Of a stretch of DNA of 64,000 bases, positions 56,030 through 64,000 are shown piece after piece. The notes beneath the pieces are model-generated. The model did no database searches, was not told where the DNA came from, and was given only the letters and a program-made list of their open reading frames with translations. The stretch covers positions 1,550,001 to 1,614,000 of the forward strand of contig MU008155.1 in NCBI GenBank assembly GCA_010909165.1, given 5' to 3'. This stretch comes from Anthoceros angustus. Taxonomy: Eukaryota; Streptophyta; Anthocerotopsida; Anthocerotales; Anthocerotaceae. Position 1 is the stretch's first letter. Each line of letters opens with the position of its first letter. The translations under genes and the position numbers were made by a program.

Positions 56030-56290
56030 CCTCAAAGCCCTTGCTCTAGCCCTTATATATCCCGCAGCCTCACCTCAACTAGGCAGTTGTTTAAATCTAG
56101 GGATTCTTACATACCACTGATCATTAAGAGTCCTCTCTAAGCAGCTCTTCCTCCTTAACAGGAGATTGCATGAAGCATGCAACACATGCATCTTCTTAAC
56201 AGGGCAGCTACTACCTCAGCTTTTCAGCTCTTTCAACTTTTCACTTTTCTATCTTATTTCACAAATACCATTACTATTTATATCATATCG
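56030..56290 (+). repeat. Dispersed repeat, copy B
   Basis: Partner of 51400-51730 with the same block order and orientation, about 75-80 per cent similar by eye. Confidence 0.7.
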
Positions 56291-56453
56291 CCAAAAATAT
56301 AAAACTGAATAATAGGTACATATGTAACAGCTACTACCTTAGTTTTTTGACTCTTTCGATTTTTCACTTTTCTATCTTATTTCATCAGTACCGTTACTAT
56401 TTATATCATATCGCCAAAAATATAAAACTGAATAATAGGTACATATGTACCAG
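56208..56453. repeat. 123-bp unit tandem duplication, two copies
   Basis: CTACTACCT at 56208 recurs at 56331. Both units run through TATCATATCGCCAAAAATAT and end GGTACATATGTA. The second overlaps the tail of dispersed-repeat copy B. Confidence 0.9.
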
Positions 56454-56499
56454 TATAATTACGAGCTCAACGAGGCAGTGTAGGTAGTACTGGGGTTAT

Positions 56500-57482
56500 T
56501 AATGCGGTGGAGGTAGAGTAGGGCGGCGCTGGAAGACAATGTGCTTCTGTGGCCATCTGGCCGTGCCATGGCCTTTCCCGTGCGTTTTTCTATGCTGGCC
56601 ACGCGTTGTCGCCGCCAGCTTTCTCTGGAGAGCTCACCACCTGTCGTTGCCCTGATTTGTCAGCCCATAGCATCTTTGTTCTTGTGCTTTCATCTCCTGC
56701 TGTAATGCTGCATCTACAGGGATGGACGTCTTCCCGCGCGCGCCAAACAATTGTTTTGCTGGCCAGGGTCCGGCCTTGGAAACATTGCTACTGCTTCCTC
56801 CACCTCCCCCTACATTGTTTTCTAGGCGGATGAAATCCCCCCTGCAAGCATTTAGGAGGTAGACAACCTCAGCAGTGCTCCCACATTTCAGTATTCGTAT
56901 CTCAGCGGGACAAGTTGGGGCAGGAGAGTGGAAACAGGTTGCACACCGACGCCTTGTTGTCCACTCTTTGCTCGTGGAGCGTTGAGGAGGAGTGGGCGCC
57001 GTTGAATTCTGCAACTGAGGGTATCGCACGTGAGTTTTCCATCCCTTTGGGGGTGTCACTTCAGTTATTTAAGAAACATCTGGGAAGATCCGCACATGCA
57101 TTCCTGTTTGGAGACACAGCCCCGTGTCCGAGGCGCATGCAGAGCTCCATGATCAGTTGGGGACAGTGCGGTCTAGTCTTCGCTGGGAACAATGTGAGCA
57201 CTGGAATTGCACCATTTTTAGTTGACATCTGGATCGCGAACGAGGAATGCTGCCAGGGAACTCGTCTTGAAGACCCTCGGAGCACAGCAATTGTTGGCCT
57301 ACGATCATCTCCCCTTACAGTTAAGGAAGCAGCAGAGGTATGATGATCTGTTAACAATGGAGGAGATGGAGCGACACAACCCCAAGTCGGATTTGGAGTC
57401 GCATGTTTTTGGTCTGTTACCTCCTCGGCGTCTTGCTGCATCTGCAAATTGAGAACTTACAATTCTGCGAATAGCAAGAACC
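56500..57482. other. Upstream region / probable 5' UTR of the DUF1336 gene
   Basis: Composition returns to gene-like values. Open frames at 56915-57343 and 57222-57452 on the plus strand end before the next gene and have no motif I recognise; they may be leader sequence or an unannotated upstream exon. Confidence 0.45.
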
Positions 57483-60004
57483 ATGGGAGGCTGCCTTTCC
57501 AAGCCGAGGGAACATGTACGGTGGAAGGGAAGGAAGCGTAACACAACTTCCGCTAGGGGAGTCCTTCCTCTGTCTCGATCGCCGCCGAAGAACAGATCCG
57601 GCTTATCGAAAGAGCAGGAATGGGACGTACGGGGTATGTTCCCTTCATCGAGAAGCTCGCATATGTTAGAATTTGGCTCCTTGGTAGTGAATGAGAACAG
57701 TGGTGTTCAGGTGTTCGCCTGCTATCGACCAGCCTGGTAAGGTTTACTGACGCATTGTTGCTTCCCAGATGAAATTTGGTTTGACGCTCAGACTTGGTTT
57801 GAGAAGGAGAACTCCGATGACGAGTACCAGAGTGTGGACGAAGGTAATATACCTCTGCTCAATTTCGAGCCCTGTACGTAACAGTGTTCAAGTGTAACCT
57901 CATTAACACCCACTTGTTGCATCTGCAGATTTCCAACCTCCGCTTAGGAAAGCTTCGTATGCCTTCCTCAAGAAGAGAATGTCAAGGGTTGCAGCGTGGA
58001 TAGCACTGCCTCCATATCGTGATCGGAGTCATCGTTCTCAGTGTGGTTCTGGAGACGTTGTAGAAACCTCTCTACAGACAATTAGGTCCAATGTGGAGGC
58101 GCCAAGTATCTCTGCTAGCATTGCATCCGATGATTTGGACCTCCCTCCCCGCTCAAGGGCTCTGGAAAGTTCACTGGAGCAACACTTGCCAGACAGCCCT
58201 TCAAGCCTAGGACTAGAAAGAACAAGCCTCAGTCGTGTTAGGAAGTGGGACAAGGTTCTGTCCATAGATATACCATGTAGGAAGGCAAGCACATCTGAGA
58301 CTTCTCCTGCTTGTAGCTCTGGTCGTAGCAATACCCCGGACGGGCAATCAGGAAGCAAGTCAGGAAAAGCTGGAGAGGATGCTGCTAAATCAGTTTTTGA
58401 CAGCTCCTGCATCCCCCGGTTGCTCAATTCCGTCGCCTTTCGAATCTCTTTCAAAAGGCGCTCAGGGGGGGAGCCACATTGTAAGTTCCTTTCCATCAGG
58501 TCCCTTCAGCTTGTTTCAGTGAACATGCTTTTCCAGAGCTGTTTACCAGTTTGTAGCATGTGGCAGCAATGCAAATGGTGGAGAGACCAGTGGCTGGTAC
58601 CCAGGTGCCCAAGTGTGCATCAAATAAGAAGGATGATGGGTGCTGGTCAAAAGTCAATCCAGCCACATTCAAGCTACGGAGCATAAGTTACTTCAAGTAT
58701 GGCTGTTTCCTTCTTTATTGCGTTTCATTTTTACTGAAAACAATATGCATGTAGATTATACTTCTCCATAATGACTACTCGATGCAGAGACAAGAAGAAG
58801 TCATGTGCACCAGATTACGCAATTTTTGAACCACTTGGAGTCGATGTTTTTCTTACATCACACAAAGTTGATCACATTGCCCAGTTTGTTGAGCTACCCT
58901 GGCAGAACTTGGAGGGTGCACCAGATAATCTGCCTCACATCCTGATTGTGAACGCTCAGGTAGTTCTCTAAGAGGATTGACAAATTTGAGAAGTATCCCT
59001 AGTCATTTGATTAGTGTGCTATTAGTATTACTTGGGGTGAAGGGTATGCGTAGTCAAAGCAATGCTTACTGATTGCCTCAGCTGACACACAACATGGTTC
59101 TAACAGGTGCCATCTTACCCTCCAGCTGTTTTTTTGGGAGACACCGATGGTGAAGGATACAGCATCTGCATGTACTTCAAGCTTTCAGATGCGTTCAAGA
59201 AGAGAACACCATTGCATTTGAAAGAGATGCTACAGGTCGCTGATCCCGGCTTTCTCATCTTCCTGCACTATATTGACTTATCAATTCTTCACTACGATTA
59301 GGTCATGGTTTTCTTACCTAGATCTCCTCAATGTCTGCCTCACGCTGATGTTTGTGCAACAGAAGTTTGTTAACGATGACACGGAGAAGGTCAGAGGGCT
59401 TGTTGGGGAAACCACCCTGTCCTTTAGAGAAAGGTTGAAACTGGTAGCTCGCCTTCAAAACTTGGAGGATTTGCAAGCCAGTGCAACAGAGAAAAAGCTC
59501 TTACTTTCCTACAATGAGAAGCCTATTCTATCACGGCCACAGCATGTCTTCTACAAGGTATGCCTTCGAACTGTTCGAATTTACAGGTTTGTGAGCTACA
59601 GAGACCTTCACTCAAACTTACGGTGTGATTTCATTTTCACGAATATCAGGGCCCTAATTACCTAGAAATAGACCTGGACGTGCACCGCTTCAGTTACATT
59701 GCCCGTAAAGGTCTGGATACTATTCGAGAGCGACTGAAGCTGTCTGTTCTGGATATTGGACTCACAATTCAGGTATCTAGACCCTTGGGACAAATCTAAT
59801 TGTTTAGCACAAAAGGTGACGATAGGTTTCAGACTTTATCATGCTTATCACACTGGTGCTTTGTAGGCACAGAAACCAGAAGAGCTCCCGGAGCAATTGC
59901 TCTGCTGCGTAAGACTGAACAAGTTAGACTTTGGAAACTTCAAATACTTGACCACTCCCGAATCGCTCTCCTTGGCAGCGGAGGGAGGCTGTTATCTCAA
60001 CTGA
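57483..60004 (+). CDS. DUF1336 (EDR2 C-terminal-like) protein with N-myristoylation signal
   Basis: Nine exons (57483-57633, 57769-57843, 57929-58480, 58567-58696, 58788-58959, 59107-59235, 59363-59557, 59650-59772, 59867-60004) join in frame to 554 residues. The start [11 protein letters not shown] is an N-myristoylation site with a neighbouring Cys for palmitoylation, so membrane attachment is expected. Exon 2 gives the acidic [23 protein letters not shown] motif. A Ser-rich variable region (residues about 110-255) follows. The EDR2-C/DUF1336 domain then fills exons 4-9: [112 protein letters not shown] and [15 protein letters not shown]. The family is plant-enriched, probably lipid-related, and linked through EDR2 to defence. 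Ends 580 bp from the convergent SEC31. Confidence 0.94.
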
Positions 60005-60584
60005 GTTTTCTTTTTTGAGTTGTCTAGACACCAACCGACAACGCTAGCTTCTGTTGTGAGAGTTGGAGAGAACCTAAAGGTTGCAAAGGGTAGAACTGAG
60101 TAAAATCACCCATCGTCCAACTTGAAAACTGGAGCTGTCCGACTACATTGAGTCAAGTACAACTACCCAACGGGCCGCCAGCATGGGCCAATTAGTTTGC
60201 TTGTTGAGACAAAAATTCAATTAATCCTCGGCTTGCCGTCACAGTTGGACTTTACAACATACCAAACATCTGGGAAACTCTGAAGGCAAAAATCAGAATA
60301 AATTCATGAACCATGATCCATGGGAGCGGCTCATTTACAACAGCAACGTACGACTACTACCAAAATTGAAGGGCTTCCACATCTCGAACTCAATAGGCCT
60401 AACGATATCCAACTAGGCGGCTGAATTTCACTCAAGTAGAATAGTTGGCATACACAGGCCAGCCAAACAATCATGAGCTACATGTGGAGCGATTATGCAT
60501 GCCAGATTTCACAGCGGTATCTACTTTCCGGCATTTACTAAGCGGCACCTATATTAGACTTTCAGAGGTGATGTCTAAACATCA
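60005..60584. other. Convergent 3' UTR region
   Basis: 580 bp between two genes that end towards each other. It contains no further gene and must hold both polyadenylation regions. Confidence 0.6.
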
Positions 60585-63500
60585 TTATCTGAAGGTCTGG
60601 CGTGTTTTTATCATCCGCTTTAGAGCAGTTAGCCAAAAGCCACACTCATCCCAGTCACTAGTTGTCAGTTGCACCTGCAACCCACACACCATCGGATTAG
60701 AGCTGAATCAGGAGCTGCCTCCCTTTCTTCCCCTCAGCTAAGTAAGGACCTGTGGCATGATGCACAGTTTTACCTGGATCTGTGAAGCGGTGGCATAGTC
60801 TCCAGCATGCAGACACTGACAAAGCTGTATTAGCTTCGCTGAGGCATTAGGCGAGATATCTCCCACATTCAACTTCAAGAACAGTGCACCCAGCTTCTTT
60901 GAGTTGTCTTCTATTTCTCGCTTGGACTTTGGATTTGCTCTGCTGCCGCCGATGGCTTCTGATGTTTCGTTGAAGAGCTTGGTCAAAGTCGCCACTACAG
61001 GCTTCAGCTCAACTGCAGAGATAAATACAGAAAAACCGGCAACCATCATAATGAAAAGTTAAGTCAACGTGCCGAAAACATCAGTGACAACTAGACAATC
61101 TATGAAAACATACCAGCTACATTTGAGGTGTCGACACTCTGAACAGTTGGTGGTGGTGCAGGGGGTGCAGTGACGGCCGGTGGACTTTCTGGCTGTATTG
61201 CGTGGATTTGCTGAATTTGCGGACTTGGTTGGGATGTTGTTGGGTAAAGCACAGCTGATGGCTTAGAAGCAGAGGAATGTAAAAGAGGAGATGTGGTCGG
61301 GGGACCATGGGCTACTGGGTTTTCCCAACCCATGGTGCTGGATGGGCTTGGCACATTTCGAACAACGGGACCTTGTTTTGGCTCAAAACCTCGAACTTGG
61401 GCACCAGGTTTCAGAATGGTAGGCTGTAGTCCTGCTTGATAGGGAATCGGTGCCGGATTATAGGGGATTGGTGCCTGTCGAAATGGTGCCGGTTGAAAGG
61501 GAGTTGGTGAAGGACTCTAAAGCAAGAAAGGCAGTTACGTAAGATGTAAAATAAAAAGGACAAAGACATTGAAAAGCGCTTGCACCAGCAAATCAGAGCG
61601 GCAACAGCTAGCAAGTTAGAACAACATTCAACGACAGCCAATCAGGAGTAAAATCTGAAAAGTAAAGACATACAGTGTAGGACGGCCCAGGAATAGCTTT
61701 TGCTTGATCCGGAATGAGAAAGCTTGTCGGCTGGATGTTCCAAACAGGCACACAGAGTTTAAGTGCAGGCTACAAAGCACAACAAAATCCAATTGCAGCC
61801 GCAGTGTTCAAAGCTTACTTGAACAGCTTGTCTGCCAGGTTCATTATAATTTGGTAGACCAGGGACAGTTGAATACATATTCTGAGGGACAAGTGGTTGA
61901 GGTTGTGAACGAGGCTGATAAGATGGCTTCGCATAGCTCTGCACAGAAGGTTGTCCATATTGATGTCCATATCCATACGCAGTTGCAGGTGCAGCGGCTG
62001 CCTGATAAGTCTCCTGAGAAACGTACGTTGGGCATCCACACCCATCAGACCCAGACAACTAGCCACACAACTGTGAAGCTCAATCTCAAGATCATTACCT
62101 CGCTGGCTGGGCTTGGAACATGTTGGGTTACCTCCACAGGTTCAGGTTGAAAACCTCCTTCGACAGGGACAGCTGGATGAGTAGCACCTGCCCCAAACAG
62201 TGGGGTGGATAAGAGACAACTTAAGAGACTATACTCGGGAATACCTCCAACAGGTTCACACTGACCAGAAAGTACCTTGTCCACAAGAAGATAACCTATC
62301 TCGCAGGATTGCTAGGTCATGCACTGAATGCTCGTCAGATACAAATGACAGATACTTCAATGCTGTGTCGACTAGCCCCTGACTTGCTAGAAGCTCTGCA
62401 TAAGTACCAAACAGCCTGGCCAATGCTGCACTGACCATTGACTGCCCCGTCGCTAGAAAGAGAACCACCGTCTTCTCCATCAGGTCCTGCACACTAAGAA
62501 GTCTTAGGTGCCCATCCGAATCTCATGCATGCAGATACAAACAAAAGAGCAAATCGCAAAACGTGATGGGGATAACCTGCAGCCTGTCCACAAAGTTCTT
62601 GCCTACACTGCTGACTTCAAGGTCGCGTGACCAGATTTCAACAGCCCTCTCAATGTTCCCAGCACAAATGTAGCAGAGAGTAGCAGCTTGAGTCTCATGG
62701 GCGCCATCCAGCTTTCCAGCCAGCAGATCAGCCAGTTCTGTCCACTCGTCACTACGGGCATACTGCAAAAGCGCAGGAGTTTCGTGTAAGGGGAAATCAG
62801 TACCTAGAATGTCAAATCCAGGCTACGCTTGTGAACACCTACAGGAACATTGCGACAGATGCATACCGTGCAGAGCAAAGCAAGTGTCTCCCTCCATGCC
62901 TTTAAGGGTCTGCTTTCAACCAGCCCTTTCAGGTCGTTGTTAATTACTCCAGAAACAATCTACAATGAGCATAATTTGTCCCACCAGTTACCAATCCACC
63001 ACAGACTGTTCAAAAAGACATTATGACAGTCCACATACCTTCAGGTAGGGTCGGTGACTTTGTTTCACGTAATCATTTCGAGTTTTGTCCCACAGATCTC
63101 CACCTTTTACAAAAGCAAGAATAAGGGCATCTGCCATTTTGTTGGCTTTAAGGCAATGGTCCACAGCTTTTGGAAAATCGCCAACAACCAATGCCTTTTG
63201 GATAGCAGCTTCAAGCTCAGCATCGACTGCATCTCGTTCCTCTTCAGCTTCAGTGTGCTCCTCACCAGTGTGCTCAGAGACACTATCAAGGGACTCAACT
63301 CTGCTTGCATTCTCAGATAGAGTTCCCCTAGGAGTTTGAATGTTGTTAAAAAAGTCATCTGCGTCATCTAGTTGTGAACCTCCATTCAGACCAAGAGGCT
63401 GACCGGATGAAGCAGTTGGCAGTGTCTCCACCCTGTTCTCAGTAAACCCGTCATGAACATTCAAGTTCAAGTTCTGTGCAAACTCTTCACTGACCACATC

Positions 63501-64000
63501 TTCTGCGGCTCTTGAAGACTCTGTATTGTCACCATTTTCCTTCACTTCAAAATCAAGGTGAGACAGGAGCCTCTGCCTGGCATCCTCATCGAACATCACC
63601 TTCAGGAAGCTCCAAGTCTCCTTTTCCTCCTCAGACCTGAAGACTAGTGTAAAAAAAACATGAACCTTGCAGTACATAACTAGTCAGGCACAAGTGGTCA
63701 GGCACCTTACCCTGATGAGAGAGACTTGCTTTCACAAAAAGTGAACAGCGCTGACTTTTCTTTCAATGTAATTGCTGCTTCAAACTCAGTTGACCGTTTG
63801 ACAAGCCCTTCCTCGGTTATAACACTATGCAGACGAATCTGCACGACAAAGCAAATCATAATTTGAAGTTACACTGTTCATAAAACAGAGCAAATCCGGA
63901 AATGCCTCATACCTCATTGCTTTTTGCCATACCTCAGTGGTAGGGGGGGTCCCTTGTGGTACTTTCTTTGGCACAAAAGATACAAGCTTTCCACCAAAGC
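60585..64000 (-). CDS. SEC31: SEC31 homologue, COPII outer-coat protein (5' end beyond the window)
   Basis: SEC31 forms the outer cage of COPII vesicles with SEC13 at ER exit sites. Eleven exons are visible: 64000-63933 (partial), 63838-63711, 63636-63039, 62959-62867, 62762-62577, 62486-62276, 62187-62099, 62013-61819, 61769-61674, 61516-61114, 61012-60774 and a last one 60674-60585. The phases I checked agree. They cover the end of the WD40 region ([12 protein letters not shown]), the alpha-solenoid ACE1 element ([72 protein letters not shown]), a Pro/Gln-rich disordered linker and the conserved C-terminal helical domain ([50 protein letters not shown]). The N-terminal WD40 repeats lie past the right edge. 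The first exon listed may end at either of two GTATG donors. Confidence 0.95.

Larger units (their letters stand above)
49600..56500. other. AT-rich, gene-free block
   Basis: About 7 kb of strongly AT-rich sequence lacks any intact gene. It holds the LINE and PPR relics and at least seven local two-copy tandem repeats. The stretch 53700-55000 shows only AT-rich sequence with no structure I can name. Confidence 0.7.

Noticed and set aside
57222-57452. Small gene upstream of the DUF1336 gene
   Set aside because: The frame is only 76 codons, without homology, and lies where the 5' leader of the next gene is expected.

Overview
The window is nuclear DNA of a land plant. It holds chlorophyllide a oxygenase, Rubisco accumulation factor 1, a MGGC-type DUF1336 (EDR2-C) protein, SEC31, protein phosphatase methylesterase, CYP72-clan P450s, a eukaryotic tRNA-Asp and a Ty1/copia retrotransposon. 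Genes are split by many short introns (mostly about 70-150 nt, GT-AG), which suggests a compact-gene seed-free lineage (lycophyte or bryophyte) more than a seed plant. That placement is inference; no gene here fixes the species.

Layout. 1-12 kb is a P450 neighbourhood: a decayed 3' fragment (1-720), a nearly intact five-exon gene with one frameshift in exon 1 (1190-3258), an N-terminal relic (about 9053-9390) and an intact four-exon gene on the minus strand (11868-9889). Between them lie a broken 11S-globulin-like (cupin) gene (6365-4911, minus) and an AT-rich block with an intact tRNA-Asp plus a decayed tRNA-Asp copy. 12-19 kb is mostly non-coding, with one small GFA/CENP-V-type gene, an 0.86 kb minisatellite of 21-bp units and a peptidase-M16-like fragment. 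19.7-25.7 kb carries two intact plus-strand genes, PME-1 (12 exons) and CAO (8 exons). 30.13-36.97 kb is a 6.8-kb copia element with 205-bp LTRs, a perfect 5-bp target duplication and scrambled coding regions. 41.9-48.3 kb has three minus-strand genes: RAF1 (intronless), a nine-exon five-pass membrane protein resembling plant tweety-like proteins, and a HhH-GPD DNA-repair-type protein. 49.6-56.5 kb is AT-rich, gene-free DNA full of two-copy tandem duplications plus LINE and PPR fragments. 57.5-64 kb holds the DUF1336 gene (plus) and the 3' part of SEC31 (minus), which converge and run off the right edge.

Functional links are limited. CAO (chlorophyll b synthesis) and RAF1 (Rubisco assembly) are both plastid-targeted photosynthesis genes, while PME-1 and SEC31 are general housekeeping genes. 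The two P450s are paralogues of one family, and both lack the usual I-helix acidic residue. The most unusual material is the rearranged copia element with non-canonical LTR ends, the many local two-copy tandem duplications, the 21-bp minisatellite and the unusual P450 pair. I see no convincing wholly new multi-gene system.
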